A stretch of DNA of 64,000 nt from Paramicrobacterium agarici (GCF_002563955.1 NZ_PDJE01000001.1:806001-870000), one strand, 5' to 3'; positions 26,301-34,701 are shown, counted from the stretch's first letter. Numbers and translations are program-made. The notes: generated from the sequence alone by a model not told the origin.

Positions 26301-29300
26301 TCAGCATGCGATCGGTCACCGTGCAGCGCATCACTGAGAGCGAGCGCAAAGCGGGAAGCGTTCTTCTCGTGTGTGGCGTGTGCCGAAACCCGGTGCCCGG
26401 TACCCCCGAGGTTGTGACGCAGCTCGACGGTGCACCGTGCTTTGCAGCGCGGTGTCCCGGCACACTGCACAGCGCCGAAACCGGAGGGGACTTCTACCGC
26501 AAGCTCTACAGCGAGGGTGACGTTCGTAAGGTCGTGGCGCGCGAACACACGAGCCTGCTTGAGGATAAGGTTCGGCTCGAGTACGAGACCGAGTTCAAAG
26601 AGTCTGACTCCACACCGAACGCCCCAAATGTGCTTGTCGCAACGCCCACACTTGAGATGGGTATCGATATCGGTGACCTCTCGACGGTGATGCTCGCCGG
26701 TATTCCACGCACGGTGGCGTCGTACCTGCAACGCGTGGGTCGGGCTGGCCGTCTGACGGGCAACGCGCTGTCGCTGGCGTTCGTCAACGGCCGCGGTGAG
26801 CAGTTGCCCAAGATCGGCGACCCGCTGTCTGTGATCAACGGACAGGTGCGCCCACCGGCGACGTACCTCAACGCTGAAGAGATTCTGCGGCGGCAGTACA
26901 TCGCGTCGATCATCGACCGGGGCGTGGCTGATGGGCCCGAACCGCCACGACAGGCCCAAGCATTGTTCGCCAGTACAGAGCCGGGGAGTTTTCTGGGCGA
27001 TCTCATCGACCGGGCTGAGGCAAACCATGCCTCGTACCTCACAGAGTTTCTCTCGGGATTCTCAGAGCTCGCACCCGAAGTTGAGACTGGTTTGCGTGAC
27101 TGGGCGACGCCACGCGACAACGTGCGTTCGAGTGGACTTGCTCGAGACGTTCTTGACGCCAGTATGCGCTGGAACGACGAGTACAGCGCCCTGAATTTTC
27201 GTCGTGACGAAGTTGAGCGGTCACTGGCCGGGCTGGAGAAAGAAGCAAACTCCCCGGCGAACAAGGGTAATGACACGTACCAACTCGATCTGAATTCGGC
27301 GCAGGCCTCGGCGCGGCTGCTCGGCCGTCTCATGAAAGACATGGCGACCGACCCGTGGGTGAGCACCCTCGAGCGATACGGGCTGCTGCCGAACTACACG
27401 CTGTTTGACGATTCCGTTGAGCTCGATGTGATGTTGAACTGGATCGACCCCGACACTGGTGAATATCAGAATGACGGCCAGAACTATGGCCGACAGGCAT
27501 CCATCGCACTTCACGAGCTTGCTCCGGGCGCTACGTTCTACGCTCAGGGCCTCGAAGTTAACGTCGATGCTGTTGACCTCGGCGTCGATGCGAGCGCCGT
27601 GCGCAGTTGGGCGTTTTGCCCCGCGTGCGGGTACGGCCTTGACGTTGAACTAACCCCCATGCCTGCCACGTGCCCACGATGCGGTGCCGAAGGTCTCAAC
27701 GATGTGGCCCAACGCATGAACGTCGTTGAGCTGACCAAAGTGTCGGCCGAGGTGCGGCGTGATGAAGCATCCATCGGCGACTCTCGTGACGAGCGAGTGA
27801 AAGAACGCTTTGCCGTGCGCTTGATGGCTGACATTGACCCCGCGAGCGTTGAAAACCCTTGGTTTGTCACGCAGAACGACTTCGGAATCAAGCCGCTGCG
27901 TTCCGTTGACATTCGGTGGCTTAATCTTGGTAAACAGACGGTATTTGGTTCTCCACGGATGCTGTCTGGTGAAGAGACCATCGCGCCGCTTTTCCGCGTG
28001 TGCAGGCACTGCGGCAAACTCGATTCAAGTGCCAACGCCAACACGAATCGAGAGCACCGCCCGTGGTGCCCGCAGCGTAAGAAGCCTGACGAAGATGTTG
28101 TGTCGATCGCGTTGAGCCGCACCTTGACAACCCAGGGCGTCGTCATGCGACTTCCGGCACAGCTGACTCTCGGCGATAGCCTCGCGGTACCGAGTTTCGT
28201 TGCCGCCTTCCTCTTGGGATTGCGCGAGCGGATCGGCGGAGACCCCGACCACATTCGCGTGGAACGAATTACCGACCCCTTCTTGAGCGACGGGAGCGAA
28301 AACACGCAAGCGCTCCTCATTCACGACACGGTTCCCGGGGGAACGGGATACCTGGCCGAGATCGCTGACCCTGACAGCATCCGTGACATTTTGATGCGGG
28401 CTCTTGACATCGTTCGTGATTGTGACTGCCAAAACGAGGGCCGGCGCGCATGCCACCATTGCGTGCTGCCATACGCGCCGTCTACTGCGCTCGATCGGGT
28501 GGCACGAACGAGCGCACAAAATGCGCTTGAAGCCGTTCTGCTCATTGGCCCAGAGAGGGAGGCGCAGGAGTGGGAGATCACTCGCGAGCAACCCAAAGCC
28601 CAAGACCCGCCGTTGGAATCGAAGTTTCGCAAAGTCTTCATCGAGCGTGCGACCTCGTTGGGCGCTGCAGTATCGGAGACGCCAACTGACCGCGGCAATA
28701 AGGTCAGCGTCACTTTCCCTGCGAGCGGCCGCAAGTGGGTTCTCGAGCCACAGGTTCAGGTGAAAAACACGGTGCCCGACTTCGTGTTGCAGCAGCATGG
28801 CGGGGGTGCGCTGCCGATCGCGATATACACGGATGGCCGTGCGTTCCACGCGTCTGTGACGCACAATCGGATTGCCGATGACGCCCAGAAACGGCGGATG
28901 CTGCGCGGCTTGGGCTATCTCGTCATGGGAGTCACTTGGGACGACGCGGATCGCGCTGAAACAGGCGAAGAGATCAGTGAGGCCTGGTGGTTCAGCGAAT
29001 CGTTCGCGCGGCAAATAGCTCCGGCGTTCGAGCTGCCTGCTTCGCAGCTGCCTGGCGTGTTTGCAAACCCTCTGACGCGGTTAATGGAGTGGATGCAAGA
29101 TCCCGATGGTTCTCGAGAGAGGTGGGTGAAGCTCGCTGAGGCTCTGCCGTTGCTCACCATGAGCCCGGGCGGCCAGCAGGTCATTGATGAATCAGGTTCG
29201 GCGCGCCAGCTTGCTGTTCGGGCGGTCACCGGTGATCTGCAACCGGCGCCACAGTCGGCGGCCTGGGTCGTGCAGAAGGGCGCGCTCACGCTCAGTGGTG

Positions 29301-29797
29301 TGCTCAAAGACGGCAGCGGCCATTCAGAGGTTGTGCTGGCTCTCGACGACTCTGATGACGCGTTTGCAAGCGAGGGATTTGCACGCGAGTGGAAGCTGTG
29401 GCTGCACTGGTCAAACATTCTCGGCGCTCGAAATGACGGCGAGAAGAGCCTCGAGATCGTGGCCACGAGTGAGCTGGGTACACCGCAGAGCAGTGCGGTC
29501 GCGGCATCCATTCCTCACGATGTGTCGTCGGAGTGGGCCTCAACGTTTGAGGTGGCAAGCGATGACGAACGCGTCTTGCTTGAAGAGCTGTCGGTGGTGC
29601 ACGACATGATCGTCCCCGAGGTGGGAATCGAAGTGGGTGACGGTATTCCGGTTGGTATTGCGTGGCCGGGGCGGAAGCTCGCGATCGATTCTGATCTTGA
29701 TGAGCAGTCGAGACTCGAGCTGCGAGATTTGGGTTGGACGATCGTGTCGGCTGATCCTGACGCGATTGTGCGAGCACTCGAAAGTGAGTTGGGGTAG
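23360..29797 (+). CDS. Giant DEAD/DEAH helicase with DUF1998 (DrmA-DrmB or DruE-like)
   Basis: At 2145 residues this is the largest protein of the window. The N-terminal superfamily 2 helicase has TTGTGSGKTESFFYP (about 114-128), LILYPMNALANDQ, LDEFHTYDGAQGTDVA (about 243-258) and motif VI QRVGRAGR (about 1126-1133). CxxC pairs lie near 540, 648, 1419 and 1548. The DUF1998 zinc region has HDTVPGGTGYLAEI (about 1653) and CDC...ACHHC (about 1689-1702). In DISARM the helicase (DrmA) and DUF1998 (DrmB) parts are usually separate genes; a single giant chain is typical of DruE in Druantia. Residues about 1780-1860 look like a PD-(D/E)XK nuclease-type fold. DrmC, a phospholipase-D-type protein, is absent. 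Confidence 0.85.
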   Translation: MSENELLPSRQAAEVRTALVEYITTTFALSDKETQGSLSRFLEDPDKGVFRGPFARVRLPFRAADPGWRDCLEWYEGFEPYGHQAHAFERLSSFNIGAEVDGEIKERPLPTVVTTGTGSGKTESFFYPILDHVLREKRVGRGGVKALILYPMNALANDQARRLAGMLSTHEDLAGIRAALYTGQKSSERTVMTDTELITKRSSIRSDPPDILLTNYKMLDQLLLRPEDHPLWEKSALSLRYLVLDEFHTYDGAQGTDVAMLLRRLGMSLKRSWPEQHPDLTDDVRERTLGLMTPVATSATLGDKGDPAAMLSFAQTVFGEPFAETAVVTETRLNADEWSRGADERLRERKFVPDEEVGNEFVSGIVSALDGVTTPETIALEMLGWLYRERIPHPETGISEPVPRRDIDLSDTALILDLIKRHPFVHSLIEEATVAVSLDDLADRVLPRGLLADETPEGRTLQRREFITLVLAMLSHVRYLVGNQALSIDVHLWTRALSRLDRVAGPTASFRWTDDGGVDIFDNDDPFSDEGREAFPAIYCRHCGRSGWGIELAPTGKDLATTDTDIRRNHASKDNNRFRPLIFAPAEADLVESTDVEVPGLAWFYISERALSSQVPEENSVDIENGTALPVLTHLGDDAGDASHDDTCPSCGRVNSIRFMGSAIATMLSVSITSLFGEADLDAAEKKALVFTDSVQDAAHRAGFVQSRAHVFGFRNAIYQAVGEGARSLDDVVEALLRGAEGDAHKRYRLLAPEIADHEKFAEFWKNPSSTANRLLARVKERLRLDVALEFGLQSRTGRTLELTGTLAAQVDAGEPMLLENIGRRVLTGYERQEMLGEDAPDVVDSSVIVMWVRGVLERMRDRGAIEHDWFKRYVENDGKRYWVWGGRKRNVGMPAFPAGRDAPGYPRVGNQAPGGTDNKRTHLDVVTSAQSWFAIWARDVLKVSAADGARMSRMLLTELERADIVTSVPIVSGGATAYQLSMRSVTVQRITESERKAGSVLLVCGVCRNPVPGTPEVVTQLDGAPCFAARCPGTLHSAETGGDFYRKLYSEGDVRKVVAREHTSLLEDKVRLEYETEFKESDSTPNAPNVLVATPTLEMGIDIGDLSTVMLAGIPRTVASYLQRVGRAGRLTGNALSLAFVNGRGEQLPKIGDPLSVINGQVRPPATYLNAEEILRRQYIASIIDRGVADGPEPPRQAQALFASTEPGSFLGDLIDRAEANHASYLTEFLSGFSELAPEVETGLRDWATPRDNVRSSGLARDVLDASMRWNDEYSALNFRRDEVERSLAGLEKEANSPANKGNDTYQLDLNSAQASARLLGRLMKDMATDPWVSTLERYGLLPNYTLFDDSVELDVMLNWIDPDTGEYQNDGQNYGRQASIALHELAPGATFYAQGLEVNVDAVDLGVDASAVRSWAFCPACGYGLDVELTPMPATCPRCGAEGLNDVAQRMNVVELTKVSAEVRRDEASIGDSRDERVKERFAVRLMADIDPASVENPWFVTQNDFGIKPLRSVDIRWLNLGKQTVFGSPRMLSGEETIAPLFRVCRHCGKLDSSANANTNREHRPWCPQRKKPDEDVVSIALSRTLTTQGVVMRLPAQLTLGDSLAVPSFVAAFLLGLRERIGGDPDHIRVERITDPFLSDGSENTQALLIHDTVPGGTGYLAEIADPDSIRDILMRALDIVRDCDCQNEGRRACHHCVLPYAPSTALDRVARTSAQNALEAVLLIGPEREAQEWEITREQPKAQDPPLESKFRKVFIERATSLGAAVSETPTDRGNKVSVTFPASGRKWVLEPQVQVKNTVPDFVLQQHGGGALPIAIYTDGRAFHASVTHNRIADDAQKRRMLRGLGYLVMGVTWDDADRAETGEEISEAWWFSESFARQIAPAFELPASQLPGVFANPLTRLMEWMQDPDGSRERWVKLAEALPLLTMSPGGQQVIDESGSARQLAVRAVTGDLQPAPQSAAWVVQKGALTLSGVLKDGSGHSEVVLALDDSDDAFASEGFAREWKLWLHWSNILGARNDGEKSLEIVATSELGTPQSSAVAASIPHDVSSEWASTFEVASDDERVLLEELSVVHDMIVPEVGIEVGDGIPVGIAWPGRKLAIDSDLDEQSRLELRDLGWTIVSADPDAIVRALESELG

Positions 29798-29806
29798 GGG
29801 GAATCG

Positions 29807-32062
29807 ATGGCGAACTTGATCATGACGAAGGTCAAAGGCCAGAACTTCGACAAGAACACCAAGGCGAAGATCTACGCGTTTCTCGAGAAATTCACGACCG
29901 ATGAAACAAGCGCCGGTCTGCATATTGAGAAGATGAACCAGGCGGTCGATTCGCGTGCCCGAACGGCGCGCGTGGACCAGAGTCTGCGCGCGGTGTTGTA
30001 TCTGCTTGAACCTGTCGGCGGCGAGCGTACCTACGTGTATGCGGGAACGTGGGAACATGACGAAGCCATCGAGAGGGCTCGGACGCGCACGTTTCGCACG
30101 AACCCGGTGAGTGGGGTTGCCGAGCTCGTCGATATGTCGATTGAAGCTCCGAGCATCGATTACACCCCGGCGCCGCCCCAAGCGAGCGGCGTCGGTTCTG
30201 TGACCGAAGCGACCGAGAGCACGACACAACAATCGGTGCCGCTGCTTGAGAGTCTGAACTATTCGGTCTCGAGCCTCACCGAGGTATTCGGGTTCAGTGA
30301 CGAGTTAGCGACGCGAGCATTTGCTCAACTCACCGAGGATGCTCTGTTGGAGTTCGCAGCCTCACTTGAGAACGACTGGCAGGGCGCCGTGCTCCTTGAC
30401 ATGGCCGTGGGTAAGTCAATCAGCGACATCAAAGCCGATCTGCAGATTGACGATGAGTATGTGTCGCTCGATGACCAGAAGAGCGAAGATGACAAGCTAG
30501 TCGCTGCTCTGCAGCATCCGGCCGCACGCATGCAATTCACGCTCGTTGATAACAATGATGAGCTGCGACGCGTGATCGAAGGTGGCGACTTTGGCGCCTG
30601 GCGGGTGTTCTTGCACCCGGAGCAGCGTCGCTACGCCGACCCGACCAAGCCATACAACGGTCCATTCCGTCTCAGTGGTGGCGCCGGCACGGGGAAAACA
30701 GTTGTGCTGCTTCACCGTGCACGCAACCTGGCGAAGCAGAATCCCAACGCACGCATTGTGTTGACGACTTTCACGAGGGCGTTGTCTGGCAACCTAGAAC
30801 GTGACCTTGAGCGTCTTGACCCTGACGTACCAATTGCTTCAGAACTGGGTCAGCCCGGTATTCGTGTGCTGGGAATCGATCAGATTGCGGCGGCGGTTCG
30901 TAGTCGCAATGGATCGTTCTCTGAGGCGGCGATTGACGTGCTGGGGTACCGAGTCGAATCGACCTTTCGGCCGGGGCGGAATCAGGACGGATGGGGCGAA
31001 GCGATCGCCGAAGTTGCTCCAGACTTGCCGCCCGCAATCGCCAACAAAGCATTCTTCGAGGCCGAGTACCTGCAAGTGATTCTTCCGAATGCCCTGACAG
31101 AGGAAGCCGACTACTTACGGGTGCGCAGACCCGGGCGTGGTGTGGCACTTGATCGCAAGAAGCGGATGCTCGTGTGGAGCGTCGTTGAGCGATACCGGAA
31201 GAACTCAAAACTCGAAGGCAGAGTCTCATTCGCAGAGATCGCGATGATTGCCGCACAGTGCGCCGAGCAATCGGGAGAATCGCGCTTTGCCGACCACCTG
31301 CTGATTGACGAGGGCCAAGATCTCAGCGCCGCGCATTGGAAGCTCATGCGGGCTCTCGTTCCAGAGGGGCAGAACGATCTCTTCATCGCTGAAGACACGC
31401 ACCAGCGCATCTATGGGCAGCATGTTGTTTTGTCGCGGTATGGAATCAACATCGTGGGGCGCTCGCGACGCCTGACGCTGAACTATCGCACGACCGAGCA
31501 GAACCTTCGGTACGCGTTGTCGATTCTCGAAGGCGGCGAGTATGTGGATGCCGAGAATGGTGAAGAGACGATTGGAGGGTATCGTTCCTCTCGTTTGGGG
31601 CCTGAGCCACGACTCGTGAAGGCTTCAAGCACGCCGGAACTTCTGTCCTCTACCGCTGAGTGTGTGCAGAACTGGCTAGACGAGGGTGTCAAACCTGAGA
31701 CGATCGCTGTCCTTGCTCATCGCAATGACGATCTTGTGGCCATCTCAGAAGGCCTCGCGCAGCGAGGGATACCGGCTACCGTGTTGAAGTCAGCCTCGCT
31801 CACTGGCGAGAGACCCGTCGTGCTCACAATGCACACTGCAAAGGGGATGGAGTTCTCGCGTGTCATCCTTTATGACATTTCCGAGGGTACCTACCCGCCA
31901 TCGTGGGCGACATCGGATGTGGCCCCGGAAGACGTCGCTGACGTCGAACTGCGCTTCCGCTCGCTTCTCTATGTCGCGGCCAGTCGTGCCCGCGATGAGC
32001 TTGTCGTTTCATTTGTTCGCCACTTGTCGAAGATTATTGCTGGCGCATTGCGCTTGCCTTGA
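29807..32062 (+). CDS. UvrD-like superfamily 1 helicase with RelE/ParE-like N-terminus
   Basis: This 751-residue helicase has Walker A GGAGTGKT (291-298), Walker B LIDEGQD (499-505), LNYRTTEQNLRYAL and the late motif TMHTAKGMEFSRVILYDISEGTYP. It is a 3-prime to 5-prime DNA helicase by family. The first 110 residues differ: KIYAFLEKFTTDETSAGLHIEKM, RTARVDQSLRAVLYLL and GTWEHDEAIERAR follow the pattern of RelE/ParE toxin folds that precede some UvrD-like helicases. It starts 9 bases after the giant helicase, so it belongs to the same operon. GajB of Gabija is also UvrD-like, and an OLD nuclease follows here. Confidence 0.85.
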   Translation: MANLIMTKVKGQNFDKNTKAKIYAFLEKFTTDETSAGLHIEKMNQAVDSRARTARVDQSLRAVLYLLEPVGGERTYVYAGTWEHDEAIERARTRTFRTNPVSGVAELVDMSIEAPSIDYTPAPPQASGVGSVTEATESTTQQSVPLLESLNYSVSSLTEVFGFSDELATRAFAQLTEDALLEFAASLENDWQGAVLLDMAVGKSISDIKADLQIDDEYVSLDDQKSEDDKLVAALQHPAARMQFTLVDNNDELRRVIEGGDFGAWRVFLHPEQRRYADPTKPYNGPFRLSGGAGTGKTVVLLHRARNLAKQNPNARIVLTTFTRALSGNLERDLERLDPDVPIASELGQPGIRVLGIDQIAAAVRSRNGSFSEAAIDVLGYRVESTFRPGRNQDGWGEAIAEVAPDLPPAIANKAFFEAEYLQVILPNALTEEADYLRVRRPGRGVALDRKKRMLVWSVVERYRKNSKLEGRVSFAEIAMIAAQCAEQSGESRFADHLLIDEGQDLSAAHWKLMRALVPEGQNDLFIAEDTHQRIYGQHVVLSRYGINIVGRSRRLTLNYRTTEQNLRYALSILEGGEYVDAENGEETIGGYRSSRLGPEPRLVKASSTPELLSSTAECVQNWLDEGVKPETIAVLAHRNDDLVAISEGLAQRGIPATVLKSASLTGERPVVLTMHTAKGMEFSRVILYDISEGTYPPSWATSDVAPEDVADVELRFRSLLYVAASRARDELVVSFVRHLSKIIAGALRLP

Positions 32063-32141
32063 ACATGAGCCAGCTGGACCGAGCCCAGACAGCCGTCTGG
32101 CCCGCATGTAACGCTCGACGTCACACTTTGAAGGGGAATCA

Positions 32142-33887
32142 ATGAGGATTACGGAAGCCACCGTTAGGAACTACAGATCGATTGGTCGACAGACGCATTT
32201 CGCGCTCTCCGATCTAACCACGCTCATTGGGCCAAACAACGAAGGTAAGAGTAACCTCCTTCGGGCTCTCGCACTTGGGCTTAGAGTCATTGATGCATGG
32301 GGCAGATTGCCTGATCGCATCACGGGTAATGGTGAGCTTTCGGGCTCACAGGTCAGATTGGTCTATGACTCATTCCGGCCGCACCGTCGGCCTGATCGCC
32401 ATCGGGACGTGAGCTACGAATGGTCTTCGGACTATCCGTTGTCAAAGCAAGCAGCTAAGAGTCCCCAGCCAACGCTAGTGCGCATTACGTTCAGCCTCAA
32501 CGACGAAGAGATAGCAGCATTTCGCGATGAAACGAGTCTCGCTAATAATGGAACACTTCCAATCGAGCTCAAGTTCAATCGCGCGAGGACATCCCTGCAA
32601 GTTGTGAAGCCAGGTCGAGGTGCTGCAGGGTACACAAGCAAAGCGCCAGCCATCGCGAAGTTTGTGAGTGAACGTATCGATTACGTCATTGTCCCCGCAG
32701 TTCGAACGATGGATCAGGCCATGGAATTGCTGAACAACTTGGCTGCACTCCGACTCAACGAACTGGCGCGCACTGATGAGTATCTAAAAGCCTTACGCCA
32801 AGTTGATGAATTGCGATCAAGTGCAGTCGAAAGTGTTCAAGCGGACCTCAAGGAAACGATTTCAACCTACCTCGCGAACGTGGAGAGTGTTGAACTGTCT
32901 CGACGCGACGTTCGCGCAGCGGAAACGATAAACCGAGTGACTATTGACGACGGGTCGCCAACGTCGCTCGCACAGAAAGGTGATGGAGTGAAGAGCCTAT
33001 TCGCACTTGCACTAATCCAGCACCTAGCTCACCAGCGAGTAGACCAGGATAAGTCCAACTTAGTTCTGTTGGTTGATGAACCGGAGGCGCACTTGCACTC
33101 GCGTGCTGTGCACGACCTTTTGGCGTTATTCACGAAGATCGCGCGTGAGCAACAAGTCGTGCTCGCAACCCATAATCCGATCTTCGTAAACCGCGAAACC
33201 ATCGCTGCCAACGTTCTTGTGCGAAGTAACGCAGCCTCTGCCGCCCATTCAGTGCATAGCATTAGGGAAGTTCTCGGTGTGGAACTGCAGGACAACCTCG
33301 ATTCGGCTGAGATAGTCGTGCTCACGGAAGGATGGACTGATGCAAAGATCCTTCCTGCTGTGCTCGCACACATGAGCTCGCGAGCTGAGAGAGACATCGC
33401 AACCGGGCGGGTGATTTTCAAAGCAACTACAGGGGCGGGGAAGCTCGCTCGTCATATTCAACGCGAGCGTTCCACCGCTTGTCGCATACTTGCAGTTCTT
33501 GACGGGGACAAGGCGGGGCAAGATCAAGCGGTGAGGTTGCATGACGACGGAGTTCTTGATCGGAAGAATATCTTCGTGCTTCGGGATTCTATGCGTACGG
33601 CCTCTGAGATCGAGGATCTTCTTGACCCGCAGGTCTATCTTGAAACACTTGAGGTGAAGTTTGGCCGCCGATTCAAAGAGAATCACTTCAAGAACCCGCG
33701 CCGAAAATGGTCGCAGAATTTCCTTGCCGCAGCATCATCTCTCGGGCTTTCGGGAGCGGAAGCGGAACTGCTGAAAGAAGCGAAACTGGCAGTATGCGAG
33801 TCGGCCGTTACTGCCGCCGAGCAGCCAATGAGATTGACTTCTTTGCCTGGCGTAGAGGCACTGAGCGAAGCCATCTGGAAACAATAA
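32142..33887 (+). CDS. OLD-family ATPase with TOPRIM nuclease domain (GajA-like layout)
   Basis: This 581-residue protein has an ABC/RecF-type ATPase with Walker A IGPNNEGKSN (29-38), a signature-like LAQKGDGVKSL, Walker B LVDEPEAHLHSR (310-321) and switch histidine in ATHNP. A TOPRIM domain follows, with Glu396 in LTEGWTD and D454-G-D456 in LDGDKAG, the metal-binding residues of OLD nucleases. Length and layout match GajA, the nuclease of Gabija. It lies 79 bases after the UvrD-like helicase on the same strand, with AAGGGG before the ATG. Its codons look more AT-rich than those of the helicases upstream, which suggests a separate origin. Function is inferred to be phage DNA cleavage. Confidence 0.87.
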   Translation: MRITEATVRNYRSIGRQTHFALSDLTTLIGPNNEGKSNLLRALALGLRVIDAWGRLPDRITGNGELSGSQVRLVYDSFRPHRRPDRHRDVSYEWSSDYPLSKQAAKSPQPTLVRITFSLNDEEIAAFRDETSLANNGTLPIELKFNRARTSLQVVKPGRGAAGYTSKAPAIAKFVSERIDYVIVPAVRTMDQAMELLNNLAALRLNELARTDEYLKALRQVDELRSSAVESVQADLKETISTYLANVESVELSRRDVRAAETINRVTIDDGSPTSLAQKGDGVKSLFALALIQHLAHQRVDQDKSNLVLLVDEPEAHLHSRAVHDLLALFTKIAREQQVVLATHNPIFVNRETIAANVLVRSNAASAAHSVHSIREVLGVELQDNLDSAEIVVLTEGWTDAKILPAVLAHMSSRAERDIATGRVIFKATTGAGKLARHIQRERSTACRILAVLDGDKAGQDQAVRLHDDGVLDRKNIFVLRDSMRTASEIEDLLDPQVYLETLEVKFGRRFKENHFKNPRRKWSQNFLAAASSLGLSGAEAELLKEAKLAVCESAVTAAEQPMRLTSLPGVEALSEAIWKQ

Positions 33888-34096
33888 CCACATTCTTGCC
33901 AAGAACGAAGGCCTACGTTGGTAGATATTAACTTCTAATCAGCGGACAATGCGAGCAGGTCCGCTTCAGCGGTGTTCCTGTGAATCCAAGACTTCAAGCT
34001 TGACTGCAGGACTCGGTGCGCGGGTTGATCGTGAGACCGGGTGGTAGCGCATACAAGGTGGCGGCCAGAAGGAAGCGTCCTTATCCTCTACCACTC

Positions 34097-34147
34097 GGAC
34101 CCGTATCAGACTGTGTGGTCTCCCATTTCGGGTGCTCGCGCATAGAG
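34097..34147. repeat. 51-bp direct repeat, copy 1
   Basis: This copy matches 34544-34594 at 49 of 51 bases; the differences are at 34102 and 34127. Copies are 396 bases apart. On the reverse strand both encode the tail LYARAPxMGDHTV followed by TGA, so the repeat may be the shared end of two related genes. Confidence 0.85.
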
Positions 34148-34207
34148 CCTGACTTGACCGCTTTGATGCATTTCTTTGGTATCCAGGATGAAGTTTCGCA
34201 TGATCAC
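34106..34207 (-). CDS. Possible 33-residue small protein of unknown function
   Basis: A GTG at 34207 (or ATG at 34201) is preceded at good spacing by AGGAG (34214-34218 on the reverse strand). It reads 33 codons, beginning MIMRNFILDTKEM and ending LYARAPEMGDHTV. The last third lies in the direct repeat, where the second copy keeps the same tail with Glu to Gly. I recognise no family. It could be a real microprotein or the remnant of a larger gene; evidence is the ribosome site and repeated tail only. Confidence 0.25.
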   Translation of the reverse strand: MIMRNFILDTKEMHQSGQVRLYARAPEMGDHTV

Positions 34208-34543
34208 GCGGTTCTCCTGCGAGCATGTGGTTACTAATCCTTGGCCAATGCGCCATTCTGAGTGCGAGTAGGCATTTACAGAACCTGCAAAAATGCCCCC
34301 TCTTCCGCCGTTTCACGTCCCAGAATCGCGTCGCAGCCGCGCTTGTCAGCGTTTGAGCACGTGAAGAATCGCATCTCATCCAGATTTCACGAGCGTCGAG
34401 GGCAGCAACGAGCTGAGAACGAAGGCAAGACTGTCGAACGTCACGCAGACACGCCGATAGTCAACGAACTCAACGCTCATTCAACGGCTTTCGGACCAAT
34501 AGCGGCGCAAGTCCGGGGGTACTAATTCGGTCATCAACTCGGG

Positions 34544-34594
34544 GGACCTGTATCAGACTGTGTGGTCTCCCATTCCGGGTGCTCGCGCATAGAG
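34544..34594. repeat. 51-bp direct repeat, copy 2
   Basis: This is the second copy of the repeat at 34097-34147. Similarity stops sharply at both ends. On the reverse strand it again reads LYARAPGMGDHTV and a stop, but no ribosome site or convincing coding start is seen upstream. Confidence 0.85.
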
Positions 34595-34669
34595 TGCGCG
34601 GGCTCCGGTTCGCGTTGTCCTGCTCCGGCGGGTTGGGTAATGACGAGGATTCGTTGGGATCTCGGTTGG

Positions 34670-34698
34670 TTGACTTTCGCTCGGGACTTCTGCATACT
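34670..34698 (+). promoter_or_regulatory. Promoter of the ribose/deoxyribose operon
   Basis: TTGACT (34670-34675) and CATACT (34693-34698) are separated by 17 bases, close to the sigma-70-type consensus. Transcription would begin near 34705, inside the palindromic region just downstream. Confidence 0.6.
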
Positions 34699-34701
34699 CA
34701 C

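Noticed and set aside
32085..32100. Small hairpin CCAGAC-AGCC-GTCTGG between the UvrD-like and OLD genes
   Set aside because: A 6-base stem without T-run is too weak to call a terminator, so the two genes may still be co-transcribed.
33966..34379. Reverse-strand open frame of 137 codons in the gene-poor stretch
   Set aside because: Composition is unlike any protein family I know, there is no ribosome site, and it runs through the direct repeat in a frame different from the shared tail.
34097..34594. Direct repeats as a CRISPR array or integrase attachment sites
   Set aside because: There are only two copies 396 bases apart, with no spacers, cas genes, tRNA or integrase gene nearby.
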